Shown here in pieces: positions 33,900 to 47,600 of a stretch of 64,000 nucleotides of DNA. This DNA comes from Henckelia pumila (taxonomy: Eukaryota; Streptophyta; Magnoliopsida; Lamiales; Gesneriaceae). Within the stretch, counting starts at the first letter, position 1, and every line of letters starts with the position of its first letter. Location of the stretch: NCBI RefSeq assembly GCF_033568475.1, contig NC_133121.1, positions 5,704,001 through 5,768,000 of the forward strand. Direction: 5' to 3'. The translations under genes and the position numbers were made by a program. The notes under the pieces were generated by a model that was not told where the DNA came from, searched no databases, and worked only from the letters and a program-made list of their open reading frames with translations.

Positions 33900-36800
33900 A
33901 TGATAACTTTCGTTATTTTCAAATTAATAAATTTTAACACTAATTTTTTTTATTATAAGTGATATAACCATTTAAAAATTTAGAAGTATAAATATGGATT
34001 TAAAGAATACTTAAATAATTTAATTTTTTTTAAAAGTAGATAATGTTACATTAAGACACCAAAAATAGTTACTCTAAAGGTCTAATTCTTTATATAATGT
34101 AATATAACTCTAGTAATTCTTTTAAATCATACCAGACTTGAGTTACTAAATTTTGATAATTCTCAGATGGGAGAAGTACTACTGTCGTTTTCCGACAATG
34201 CTCCCATAAAAAAATTATGCATAGAATTTAATGAGTACTTTCGAAAAAATGGTTGAGGATTGTAGCTTTATCAATATCCTCCGACCATATTTACCTCAAA
34301 TAAGTTTGTGATGTAAAATAAGTTACATGTGCCAAAATTTATATGTCTAGCTGGAAGTAGATTGGAGAATTAAATATGGTGATGATATATATAGTGAGAG
34401 ATCACGAATTTTGGTTGAATGGGCAATAAAGATCGGATTCCCATTTAATTTGTTGTGGCTTTCACATTTTGTGGAAATTAGGGTTTTGTTCTCATTGACT
34501 TTTTTCATTGGGTCTACCACACTAAATACGATCACCTACCCAGTTGAAGAAAAATTAACGATATTATAGCTTGCTAGAATGTTGATGTGTGGACATAAGA
34601 GTAGCAATAAAATCGTTTTTTTTTTTTTTTTGTTTTACGATTTTGATTCACTATGTTATATGAGTTTTGTGTCATTTGATTTAGCAATTTTAGATTTTGA
34701 TTCACTATGTTATATGTTATATTAATTTTAAGATCTCAATATTTCTAAAGAGCTCGCTTCTATTTTTAGAGTCTATTTTTTTGGGTGATGTATTTTGAAT
34801 CCGTATTTATTTTTAAAATCTTTATCATGGTAATTCACTGACATAAAATCATGTTCCAGAGCATTTTTTTTTGGGTAATAATATGAGTCAAATATAGAGA
34901 ATATTATTATCAATTTATTTCATGAGCAAATATTAAACATTATACTTGCATTTTCAATTTTCAATAATTATAATCACTTTAGAAAAAAAAGTCACCTACC
35001 CAAATAAAAACGTCTAGATCCACCATTGCTCGTGTTCGAGACCCAACACTAACACCTTCGGTTTAAAAATAAATTAATGAGAGAAATTTTAGTTATCATA
35101 TACATGCATATAAACAAAAATTTGTTTGAGACGGTTTTACGAGTCAATTTTATGAGATGAATCTCTTATTTGATCTATAAAATATTTTTTTAAATTATGA
35201 ATATCAGCGGCGGAGGTAGTTGAAACCTAATGATCCATGTGTTTTGGTTTAAGTGTGGATATCATAAATAGTGATGTTTCTTGGAATATTACATTATTTT
35301 TTTGCACAAATTGTTTGATTAGATCACATACAGACATATATATATATTTATAAATTATTAGTACATGCTTGATTAAAAGAAATAAATTCATTTTATGTAA
35401 ATAAATAATTTTTTTTAAAATTTAATTAATAATCGATGTAAATTAAGTAGTATACAAAAACAAAATTTCAAAGTACAAAAGTTATGATATATCTCACAAA
35501 AATAAATTAACTAATCATGTAAAAGCTCATTATGGGCTTGAAAATAGGCTATTCGTGGAAAGAAATGGCAATAGTTTGGGATCCCAACTGGCCCATTTGA
35601 AAAGACAACGCCGACATTTGTTTTTTTTTTTTTAAAAAGAGACTCCTAGTTTCTGCATAAATTGACAAATGGAAAATTTTATCTAGTGAGTGTAAAATTA
35701 AAGACATGGTATTATTTGTGTCCATTGGGTGTAAATTCACGAATTATCTTGATATGATGGCTCATGTGTTGTTCAAGTTAGTGTAGTAATTGAGCGAGAG
35801 GTCAAATGATCAAAAAATCGATTTCTCCTGATATAACTTTCTTGATTGATTATGTCTTATTAGGTTTGCTCAGTATCGCTTACTCAGCTGCTATGATTTA
35901 CGAGCAATTGCTTTATGCTCGATTACTTAATTAGCGGACATTCAACAAGTAACAATTGCATGTATATTCCCTCGTCATCAACCAACGAAAAAATAAAATT
36001 ATTTCGATATCGGATGATTTGATGTATTTGGAGTGACGAAAAATAGTATTTTAATTTTAATTTCAATTTCAATTTCTTTTGAGAATGGCTTCAAACCTTT
36101 TTTTTTTTTAAAGAAAACTTCAAAACCTATTTGTTGCTACAACAATTTGAATCAATCTCGTCCTTTGAAGGAATTGTCGTAGAAAAACATTATCCAATAT
36201 TGGTACCAAATTTTTATCTTTGCGGATTGATTCATAATGATAATTGTCCTTTCCACAACCTTTTTTTGACTCATATTTACTTTATTTTTTCCCCCTCTCA
36301 AATCCAAATATCTTTCCCTCTGAAATTACATTCACAGGGTCGGGCACAAAATGGGAACGTAATCATTAGCATATTATAAAATTGTATTTTGTCACGCCCT
36401 TTCCGCATTTGATGACATAATTACCTTGACTTGCTTTTCCGTCCCTAATTTCAAATATATGTAACTCAATAAATAATTTTGTTGACAGATATATAGTTCA
36501 TGCATAGTTTTAGTAATTTCTTAATTGAATTAAATAGGTCGTATAACTTTTTTTTGAGCCAATTAGGTCGTATAACTTGATATGCTATTGTTGTAAACAT
36601 TTCGAGTATTATTCGAAATATCACAAAAACCCCAATACATGATATAGTCTCATGAGTGTGAAACGAGTCTTCTATTCGAATCTATCCACAAAAAAATTTT
36701 ATTTTTTATATCAAAACTATTATTTTTTATTGTAAATTTGAGTCGATCTAACTTGTATCATAAATATAAATATGTTAAACTATCACGCATGAGAAGCACA

Positions 36801-39422
36801 TATTATACTTTAATAAATTCTAAGTATCAATCAATATGTAAGTACTCTTGTTATAATTATAATAAGAGTAAAATAATTTAATAAATATAATAAACTACTT
36901 TGTTGTCCACACCAAATTAAAGTAAAGAATTTAAACTTGATCCATAATTAAAGAAAAGTGACTTGTTTCCATACCAACTTCCGACCATAGAATCAATTTC
37001 CTTCTCTTAAGTTGTATAAATAAATATTTAGGACAAGAGAATGATAATAAAGCAAAACAGAATATTTTCCCGTTCGTAGTCGCATTATATACTATCATTA
37101 GTTTATCCCCGCTCTGTCTTAATTATGAAAACTTAATTTCGTCTATTTTTATATTATTATCTTAAATATATAATTTAATTTTCGCATTCAGCAGTATTTT
37201 TTTACTATAAAATTCTGTATATATATTAACTAAATTTAAAAAAAAACATGAATTTTTATAATTAAATAAATATAATAGAAAGTTAAATCGTGTGCTTTTG
37301 TTTATGACAATTTTTGGTCATTCTCATGTAAAGGTGCTACTTTTGCTTTTACGACTTGAAACTTTGAAGTTTCTAAAGTCCATAACTAAAGGAGCATATC
37401 ATGGTTTATTAATACCGTTAATGGCGTTTATCGTTAAACTTAATTATTTAAATATTATGTTAATATATTAATCATTTATAATAATTACTTCGTTTTGCAA
37501 TTATTACATTTTGTAGCGTAATAAACAAGACATGTGATGATTTAATTCAATAAGTGCTGTTTATACTCATCTAGGCTTTATTACAAGCGACTAGCTAGCG
37601 AGCATGTCATATCTCATATGGTATAAAATTAATCTATTCGAAAATACCTGGATGATTATGATACAATCTTTTCCCAAAATTAAACTTGATTAGTATATTG
37701 AATACACTAAAAATTATATATGTAAGATCAAACGCCCATCGCTTTACCAAAATATATTGAATCAATCCAAATTACACCTTGTTTTGATTAGAGACAATTA
37801 TTGTACCCTAACAGTTTCAATTTGAAACCCGCGATGCATATATGCTAGTCTTTATTGTGCAAGAGTCAAAAGACTTTTTCTAAAGGATTTGATTTTAGGG
37901 ATAGTCGTACGAAAAGTTTCAAAGAATGGCAAATCTCATTTCCTTTCACTTTCTCAAAAGCATATTTATCATGCATGTGTGATGCATGGGATTTTAAAGA
38001 ATTACTTTAGGTTTGCTAAGTTGACTTAAGGATCATGATATATTAGTTCTCATTACTAATGATTTTAACACCCCACAAGTTACATATGACAAAAAACTAT
38101 TAACCTAATTTTTCATACAACTTATCATTCTCGGAATTTATGTAATTTTTTTATGAAATATGACCTTTAGCTCTTAAATATGTTTCTGCATAATTCCCGG
38201 ATATTAATTTTGTTGTTTTTTTTTTAGTAGACGTACAGTTAATGAATTTATATTCGGTAAATTTAACCTATTTATGTAGGCATAGAAGCTGGGATAATGG
38301 ATGTCTTTAATTCCTAAGAAGTCAAAGATTTATCAAATATATTAATTTATCATCGTTATATTATTCATTGATTATTATCCTATTGATCATAAACCAAACT
38401 ATACTAATTATAATAACATTACTTTTGATGTCTATATTTTTTTATATAGCTAGTAACTATTTATCATCTATCGCACCCAAGCCTGCACAACAGCACAAGC
38501 ACGATTTAATAATGGGTTCTCAAAGTATCCACTTCATAACTGTAGCATCCACAAGCTCAATATATTATAACCCCGGCCTTAAATATAAATGTAGCATCTA
38601 TTTCAAACCATTATTGGGATTGATATGGATATTATAATTTTAAGAATAAGTATAAAAATAAATTTAAAATAAAGAATTTGGATTGCTATAAATAGATGGA
38701 AGGTAATATTTATTTGTAAAATTGGCTGTCCTGAATTAATTACGAACATAATTTTGTAAAGTGAATTTTATCTTCCCGAGTGTTGAATTGAGGTCAACCA
38801 GTTCATCATGTGGTGCTGCAACCAATTAACTAACCAAACCCCTTGCCCAACACTAAAGGTCATCTTCTATTTAATTTATTGAGCCAATCCTAGCGTGAAA
38901 TTTTCTCTTCTTTTTTAAGAAAAAAATGATTCAAAATATTTATTTTACATTGTGCTATTTAGAAGGATTATTTTTAAAAATTTTGTGCACACAATACTTT
39001 ATCAAGAAAATAGTATTGATTTCATAACGGTTATGTTTGAGAAGATGAATTTGAAATCTATGAATTTTGATTAATAGATTAAGATTGTGTTTGGATAGAT
39101 TTTAAATTCTTTTAAAAGCTTTAATTAAGCCAAAATAAGTGTTTTTTTTAAAAGTTCATATTTTAAAAAAATGCTTTCAATTTATTTATCCAAACACAAA
39201 ATTATTACAGCTTTTACTTAAAAAATACTTTTAAAAACCAACTTAAAAAAACACTTTTTAAAGTAAAAAGCTTCTGTAACCAAATTGACTCTAAATATTA
39301 AATCTACATATATCTTATCTATTTACACATAATACCAAGTAAACTGGATTTCAAATGATACTTGAAATACATCCTGATTAACATGAAGTTTTATATATAT
39401 AAACATATAAAAAATACATTTG

Positions 39423-39463
<41 letters not shown>

Positions 39464-39600
39464 TAGATAGATTTGAATTACATCAGTCCAAACACTAAAT
39501 AAACATATGTAACATAATACTGATTGAGGAATGCTAATCATATGCTATAATTAATTGGGTTCACACAAAGCATGTTTTATATACTTTAATTTAATTAATA
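33900..39600. other. AT-rich gene-free region
   Basis: No gene is seen. A MITE-like region with ATTGTGTTTGGATAGATTTT and inverted ATTTATCCAAACACAAAATT is at about 39075-39205. Short pieces resembling the GAGACGGTCTC family occur near 35128 and 36645. A (TA)n run is at about 39427-39461. Confidence 0.6.
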
Positions 39601-39650
39601 ATTTTAATTTCATGAATAAATAAATTAAAGTCTTAACTTTAAGCCCTTCC

Positions 39651-39658
39651 TATAAAAA
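39651..39658 (+). promoter_or_regulatory. Putative TATA box of CYP735A
   Basis: TATAAAAA lies about 177 bp upstream of the CYP735A start codon in the sense orientation, a plausible distance given an ordinary plant 5' leader. Confidence 0.4.
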
Positions 39659-39827
39659 TGGACTACCCCTATCCCCCATTAGCTACCAAACCAAACCAAA
39701 GAATTAACACACCCCATTGATCCTGTTTCCCTTCCATACCTCTAACTTTTTGTGATTGTGAAATTATATTATAAATCCCCTATTTTAACAAATCATACCG
39801 AGTTTCCCCCCCTTTTTTTTTGCCACC

Positions 39828-42675
39828 ATGGCAATGGTGGTTTCCATGGCAATTTTAATCTTTCTATACATTTTCTTGAAAGTTGCCTACGATACAATAT
39901 CATGTTACTGGCTAACCCCCAGAAGAATAAAAAAAATAATGGAGAAACAAGGGGTAACCGGCCCGAAACCGCGGATTTTGGTGGGTAACATACCGGACAT
40001 GACCTCTTTGGTGGCGGAATCAACTTCAAAGGACATGGATTCAATCCATCACGATATCGTGGGTCGTCTTCTCCCTCATTTCATCGTATGGTCGAAGATA
40101 CATGGTACGTGAGCCACGAAATCCATTCGTTTTCATGTCGTGTTGAGTTACGTGACACATGATGATCGATCCTAGCTAACAAACTTTTTGTGTATATAGG
40201 AAAAAGATTTATATATTGGAACGGGATCGAGCCAAGAATGTGCTTGACCGAACCTGAACAGATCAAAGAACTTTTGTCCAAGTATAGCACCATTTCTGGG
40301 AAATCATGGCAACAACAACAGGGCTCCAAGCACTTCATCGGGCGAGGCCTGTTGATGGCTAATGGCGACGATTGGTACCATCAACGACACATCGTCGCGC
40401 CGGCATTCATGGGAGACAAACTCAAGGTTACATATATTAATCAACATTTGTATAATTTAAATGTCTTATAAAGTAATGTTAAGAATTTTATCAGTTCGTT
40501 AAGGTAATGTTTGAGATAGTTTCTAAGAAGCATTTTACAGCTTTTTCTTCATAAAATTTGTAATAAGTAAGAGTTAAAACCCGAGATCTTTCTTTGTTAA
40601 TATTTTTTGGGCAGAGCTACGCTGGATACATGGTGGAATGCACTAAGCAGATGCTCGAATCCCTGGAAAAGGCAATGGAAACAGGCGAAAACGAAGTCGA
40701 GATCGGAGAATACATGACTCGTCTCACGGCAGATATAATTTCCAGGACCGAATTTGACAGTAACTATGAAAAGGGGAAGCAAATATTTAATCTCTTGACT
40801 GATTTACAACGTCTTTGTGCTCAAGCAAGCCGCCATTTATGGTTTCCCGGAAGCAGGTAACTAGATAAACGTTTTTCGTTTTATCAAAAATTACTATTAC
40901 TTGTGTGGATCTTTAGCAAAATCATAGTTGATTTTATCAATCTTTTTTTTTTTTAGAAAAAGGCTCATTATAACATATGGTTTTTTTTTTTTTTGTTTGG
41001 GAAAGATTTATATCTTCTGTTTGAGCAGATTCTGTACGTGTTTCTTTTGGTTAATTATGTTGATATTCTTGGCTGTCGGTATAATTATTAAATTCCTAAA
41101 GGTTTCCAACCTTATACTTGCCAATATTTTAAGACGAGGGATATCAAGAAATGGGAAAAAGATCATTACTGTTTAGTTTCTTGGAATTGACATGTAACTC
41201 ATTTCCCAAGTGATTCCATTAATGCCAACCATATAAAATAATCATGCATATGCTGGTGCAGAATCAGAAATTCCAACTACTCATATATCTTATTGTGTAG
41301 AGTATATATTTTTTAAAAATTATGAAAAATAAAATTTTGAATCGAGAAAATCACATTTTAGATTAGGAAAAATTGCAAATTTAGTCCGGTATGTTTGTCA
41401 CTTTGCGATTTTGGTCCTTTATATTTTCACATTTCAGTTTTAGTCCTGTATATTTTGATTTTTGGCAATTTCGGTCCTTTTTCTTCGAAAATGCTGACGT
41501 AACACTGTACACGTCAGATCCACATCAGCATTGAATTGGTGCCACGTCAGTGACACATCGGAAAAAGAACTAAAATTGCCAAAAAATAAAGATAGCGGAC
41601 TAAAACTGAAATCTAAGAATATAAAGGACTGAAATCGCAAAGTGGCAAACATACATGATCAAAAAAACAATTTTTCCTTTTAGATTATTATAGAAGAAAT
41701 CGTCGTCAGTCAATTCACGATCTTAGTTCACCAATTTACGTTTTTCATATTTTAGTCATTAACTACGAAAGAGAGTGAAGTAGACGATGGTCATGTCAAC
41801 AATGTCCACACGTATGTCACGTTGTCATTTTCTGATATCATATCAATAATTTAATACGCAGGTTTTTTCCGAGCAAATACAACAGAGAAATAAAATCCTT
41901 GAAGTTGGAGGTGGAAACACTGTTGATGGAGATCATACAAAGCCGAAAGGACTGCGTCGAAATCGGAAGAAGCGAGTCGTACGGGAACGATTTAGTGGGG
42001 ATGTTGCTGAGTGAAATGAAGAAGAAACGAGAATCCAATAAATTCAGCTTAAATTTGCAGTTGGTAATGGACGAATGCAAGACTTTCTTCTTTGCTGGAC
42101 ATGAAACCACAGCTCTACTATTGACTTGGACTGTAATGTTGCTGGCTAGTAACCCTATTTGGCAAGAAAAAGTGCGCCAGGAAGTGATGCAAGTTTGCTC
42201 CGATGGCCGCCAACCCGCCGTTGATCAGCTGTCCAAGCTCACTTTGGTAAGATCAATGGCGGAGCCAAAATTCTTAAACTACCCGGACTAAAATTTTAAA
42301 CTCTAGAATTATTTAAACTTTTGAATCGAATCACCCGGGCTACTTTCAAATTAATCTAAATTTTTTTCAAGATCAATATATATAAAATCCGGGCTAGCTA
42401 TATGTGGCTCCGCCACTGGGTAAGATATATCAATGTTACGATTATGGACTTGGACTTAAATCCTCTCGAGATAGGGTTGCCCAAGTCTATATATAGACTT
42501 CTCAAGTACTTTATCCAACCAACGTGGCACATCTAACACACATCTCCACCCTTATGAATGAACGTCTAGAGCGTGAAGTTTGCAAGACATCAGCGAGTGC
42601 TCTGATATCATGTTTATAAGAATATTATATTATAAACTAGGGTGGTCTATAATTGAGGAGAATTTGCATTAAAAA

Positions 42676-42728
<53 letters not shown>

Positions 42729-43156
42729 TTTTGCAGTTAAGCATGGTGATCAATGAATCCCTGAGGTTATATCCACCTGCATCAGTTCTCCCTCGAATGG
42801 CGTTTGAAGACATAAAATTAGGGGAACTCTTCATTCCAAAGGGTCTTTCGATATGGATCCCAGTTCTAGCCATACATCACAATGAAGAAATATGGGGCAA
42901 GGATGCTAATGAGTTCAACCCTAGTCGATTCGCTTCGAAACCGTACGCGTCCGGTCGACATTTCATCCCTTTTGCTGCTGGTCCAAGAAACTGTGTAGGC
43001 CAATCTTTTGCTTTAATGGAAGCCAAGATCATATTATCCATGTTGATATCAAGATTCAGCTTCACTATCTCGGAAAATTATCGTCACGCTCCGATAATCG
43101 TCCTCACGATTAAACCTAAGTATGGGGTTCAAATTTGTTTGAAGCCCTTGAATTGA
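39828..43156 (+). CDS. CYP735A: Cytokinin trans-hydroxylase (cytochrome P450 CYP735A)
   Basis: Hydroxylates the isopentenyl side chain of iPRMP/iPR-type cytokinins to trans-zeatin forms; ER-anchored P450 that needs a reductase. Exons 39828-40104, 40200-40426, 40615-40856, 41862-42246, 42737-43156; all joins keep frame, giving 516 aa, against about 518 in Arabidopsis CYP735A1 (from memory). An N-terminal membrane anchor is followed by LTPRRIKK and GPKPR. I-helix AGHETTALLLTW, ExxR in NESLR, FNPSRF, and heme ligand C463 in FAAGPRNCVGQ are present. Family blocks such as FIGRGLLMANGDDWYHQRH and ISENYRHAPI match CYP735A closely. Introns 2, 3 and 4 carry transposon sequence: a half MITE at 40503-40560, a Mutator-like MITE at 41366-41677, and a hAT-like MITE on the exon 4 donor with an (AT)n tract near the acceptor. 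All catalytic elements are intact. Confidence 0.96.
40503..40560. mobile_element. Half copy of the AGTGTTTGAGA MITE family in CYP735A intron 2
   Basis: GGTAATGTTTGAGATAGTTTCTAAGAAGCATTTTACAGC-like sequence matches one end of the short MITEs at 11983, 28188 and 56671. The second end is missing. Confidence 0.4.
41366..41677. mobile_element. Mutator-like MITE, copy B, in CYP735A intron 3, 10-bp target duplication
   Basis: A 312-bp foldback bracketed by perfect TTTTAGATTA copies (41356-41365, 41678-41687). The ends are GGAAAAATTGCAAATTTAGT and (inverted) GGAAAAATTGTTTTTTTGAT. Its interior matches copy A at 27075-27387 along nearly the whole length. It sits about 185 bp before exon 4 of CYP735A. 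Confidence 0.9.
42254..42418. mobile_element. hAT-like MITE at the exon 4/intron 4 boundary of CYP735A
   Basis: A 165-bp element with ends CAATGGCGGAGCCA and TGGCTCCGCCACTG, a 14-bp inverted repeat with one mismatch. It is bracketed by identical GGTAAGAT copies at 42246-42253 and 42419-42426. The left copy is the last exon base plus the 5' splice site of intron 4, so insertion duplicated the donor. The middle is AT-rich with a CCCGGGCT/AGCCCGG pair. Confidence 0.85.
42680..42726. repeat. (AT)n next to the intron 4 acceptor of CYP735A
   Basis: About 23 AT units end only 10 bp before the acceptor AG (42735-42736), leaving CATTTTGCAG as the only pyrimidine-containing acceptor context. Confidence 0.9.
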
Positions 43157-43606
43157 TTAATATAGGACGTGACAAATTTTGGATTTGAGTTAACAATGTA
43201 ATAATTAAATTTGAGAGCTCATGACTTTGGCTAATTTAAGAACAGTGAGTTGTTTGGCTCCTATAATTACCATAATATTATATGACTGCCTGACTTCTTT
43301 AGGATGCCCAGTCACAAATTTACAGTAATTTAATTGGTAAAATTAAATAAATACTTAATTATATATTTATATTCTACAACTCACGTATTTTAGAACCAAC
43401 AATCTCGCGATTATAATATTCAATACCTGCCATATTAATTATTGGAGGATAATTGGTCCATATCAAGGTATATAATAATTTATACGATTCTTCTTTCTTT
43501 TAATTTTTTTATTAATTAAACGTTATGCTTGCTCTCAATATTCTATGAGGAAAAAGCTAGCTACGTGTTATTAATATTTACCAAATAATAAACATATTAC
43601 ACACAC

Positions 43607-43651
<45 letters not shown>

Positions 43652-44648
43652 CAAAAGAAACCAAAATTTGATGAATATAAATTCCTACATTGACTAATTA
43701 CCATTCATTTGAATAAACTGAATAAGACAAGTGGACAAAAAGTGTAACAACTAAGTATTATCAATATGCCCACAAGTCCCGTCAAAAAAATAAAAATAAA
43801 AATATGCCCACAAGTTAGTTCAAAAAAAATAAATAAAAAAATAAAAAAATGCTCACAAGTACTGCACCATCGATCGAAATTAACAAATATCGGAGTAATG
43901 ACAAAGGAAACCTACGACAAAATTTGAAGTACTACGTTGTTTAAAAAAATTTATTTTCAAGAATTTTGCCATAGAATTTCCGACACAAGGCATCTTTCAA
44001 ACATAAAAATTTGGAACAATTAAATAGTTATCTCTATGCAAATTGTATTTGGGTTGTATATTTAATATGTTAATTACATTGAGAGTTACTATCCAACTAA
44101 TACAAAATTAAATATCTATGACGTGTAGCTCATCTGACACCAAATTCCATATATGGGATGAGATCTCGAACTCGAGACTCAATTGTAACAAATCTCCTAC
44201 CTCCTCTCAAATAAAAAAAAATACAAAATTAACAATATTTTGACCCTTTGATAATTTTATGCTACTATACAAATTAACCATAGTCTTTACACAGTCTCAA
44301 GTCTCCCGTTGAAACTAGTAATGGTCTAACGGACTAATGGCTTTTCTTTTTTATATAAGAGAAAATTACATTCTAGCTAGTTTTCTAGTTAACTTGTATT
44401 TTTTTTTTTATTTTTGGGTGTGTTGTGCGGTCAATTTACAGTCCAATAATTTATTTTTATTTTTTAAAAAAGTATTTTTTCATCATATGGTTGATGTGGT
44501 GCTAAAAAATTTAAACGTGTCGTCAGAAATTGCTGAATAACATATGTCATTGCTGACATGTTTGATGTCATGCCATCATCCGGTGAAAACTGAAATATAT
44601 AAATTGAAAATGAAGTGCAAATTAGTGATCATGAATTGATCAATAATA

Positions 44649-44691
<43 letters not shown>

Positions 44692-47600
44692 TATATAATT
44701 TTCGTATATTTTATTATATAATAATTAGAAACATGCAAAAGTAGATATATAGTAAACTATCCTTGTTGAAATTCACTAAATTGCATTTTAACCATATTTC
44801 CATCTAAGATTAATATTATATTTGTCAAGCTGATTCCGATTAATTTTTTTTAGTTAGACTAATTAGTTAATTTGTGGAAAGTGTGTGTTTCATATTATTT
44901 AACTTGAGACAAGATCTAACCCCCACCATTAATTCAAGATCCACTTCCATATTTTAAAAAAAAAATTACATTTGCACCATTTGTCGTGGGGCTCTTCATG
45001 GTGAATAGAAGCATGGCACAAAACATGAGCATGATATTAAACTTATGGTTATCGTGTAATGTGAATCATAGAATCTCAAATGGTTTACATTCCATAATTC
45101 ATGAAGAATGGTGCTCGTGTGTGGGATGCTTATTTGAGGTTGAGTTCCCATGTAAATTAGTAAATTTCATTCCTGATTCTCTGAAATTCCGATGGTTTCT
45201 ATCTACTTAAGAATTTACAACGCACAAGCAAAAAAGAGAGAGATTATAAAATTTTCTAGTGAAGTTCTTTCAATGTTTAAGTTTGCAAATATACATATGA
45301 ATAAAATGATTGCTTAAATTTACCTTTATCATGCGTAGATACTATTTATGAGGATGAAACACGTCTTGGTTTTTCGTCTTTATCATCTATAGTTTACACA
45401 TGAACTAACAAATCATATATTAACATGACAATTTGATAAATCCGTTTATCAAAAGAATCAAAATTTCAATATTTAATTGAGACCTATGTGAGATCCAATA
45501 AAATAGTTGGAATTCATAATCTTAATTCTTAATACACAAATTTTTGTGAAACAGATCTTCTGATTAACTGAATCATAAAAAAATATAATTTTTCTATATA
45601 TTAATCGTGTCAATTCATTTCAAATTAAACATACATAAATCTTTAAATGAATGTTCTCAACATGTTAAACTTAAATTTTATGCAAGACTCGGTCGATGAT
45701 ATTTGTCAGAAAGCACCTAAAGAAATGATCCGAATATAATGATTAGACGTTTACCTTTACAAATTTGATGTTTGTTATTATTTTTCTTCATTTTTGCACG
45801 AGGCCTATATAAAGTTTAACTAGTGGCCACCATAAATTCAACTCAATATATAATATTGGTTTTATCTGATCTTGATAAAATGATGATCCACACACCATCA
45901 ATTATCTTAATCACCTTAATTCCCCCACCACTAAATATCTGCCTATTTTATATTTAAACTAGTACTCAACTGTATGCGTTGCGTGCTTGTATAATCTATT
46001 TTTTAATTGAAAACAATATATATATAAAAATGGTGAAATTAAAAAGAAATTGAATTTTCTGTATATAAATATACACTCAATAACAAAAAAACAAAAAAAA
46101 TTTACATTTTCGTAATTAAATATCTACTTATCAAAAGATAAAAAAAGTATGAGGGCATTGATATGTACCAAATTCTCATTTATGCTTAATATGATGATAT
46201 GTTAAATTAAATTATGATAACTTTAATATTTCGATAGATGGTCCATGACATTAAAACGTCTCAAATTTAATAATATGATATAGTATAGATAAGATAGTTT
46301 CATTCTTGATCACGCTTGCCAAATATATATAATCTCTTATCATATCATAACAGATATATATAAATTTGATGTTCTAAAATAACTATCGATCGACTTATAT
46401 TATATATATCTCATCTGAACTTCTTGTTACAAGCTTGGAATGATGATGTCCCATCAAAAAAATTAGTCTCGAGACAATCTTTTTATTCTCATAAATCCAT
46501 CCCGCAGAAATTATATATTTTCCCGAAAATAAGAAATGTAGCCAAATAATACGCAAATTTCATCGACACCTTGGTGAGTTCCCATGATTTCAGTAAGTAC
46601 TCCCCTATGTTTTGAATAATGTTATTTTGATCAAGGATAACTAAAGAAAATTATAAATTGCTCAAATTATGACGCAAATCTTGTGGTTAAGACATGTTAA
46701 TTGGTTTATTAATTATACAACGTTAAAACTAAACTTTAAAAATAATACTTTCCTCGAAAAAAATAATTATCATTTGATAAAAAGTAGTTGTCCACCATCA
46801 TTTGGTGCACCTTGTCCGTTTATAAAAACAAACTTTAAGTGTGGTATAATGCAATATATTTAAGATGATTGATGCCCTCGTGCATCATAAATTATTAATT
46901 TTAATATATATTAATATTGTAAAGAGTATCCATATTTAAGTCCTAAAGTAGGCTTGTGGCTCAATAATTGGCCAAATCGACCGTACTAAATCGTGTCAAA
47001 TCAAACTAACGATTTCTTGTTTTGTTTTATATATAAATTTCATCGCTATCATGATATTCAACGGTCAAATATCATATTATTACATTGATCCTATACTATT
47101 TTTTTTTTTAAAAAAATAAAAATTGGCGATGACCATTGTTTATATTATTAATCATTCTTAAGATACTTACAAATCAAGTGTGATCTTCTTCAAACTTCAC
47201 AAAATTTGTTTAAAAATATTTTGACAAGTTTGATAATATATTAATCTAGTACAGAAAGAAATACTATATTTTAATTTTTAACCTCCTAAATTTGTTCATC
47301 CACCTCCTAATTTTTTATGATGTAATTGTTCTCGAGTTGAATTAACCATATCTCCATTTATTACAACCAAAAAAAAAAAAAACTAACATTGTCTTATATG
47401 TACGATTAGAAGATTATGAAACCAAAAAAAAAAAAAAAGTTTTAGTTCAAAACAGGATATCATTTTCTTTTTCACAAAAAAAACTAAGAAGAAGAAAAGG
47501 AAAGTGGATATATCGATTCACTCTATACTTCAAATAATTAATGAGAAGGCATGCAAATCAAAACACAATCGACGAGTTTATATATGATAAAATATCATCA

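Noticed and set aside
40928-41176. 82-codon hydrophobic frame
   Set aside because: It lies inside CYP735A intron 3 and consists of T-rich sequence.
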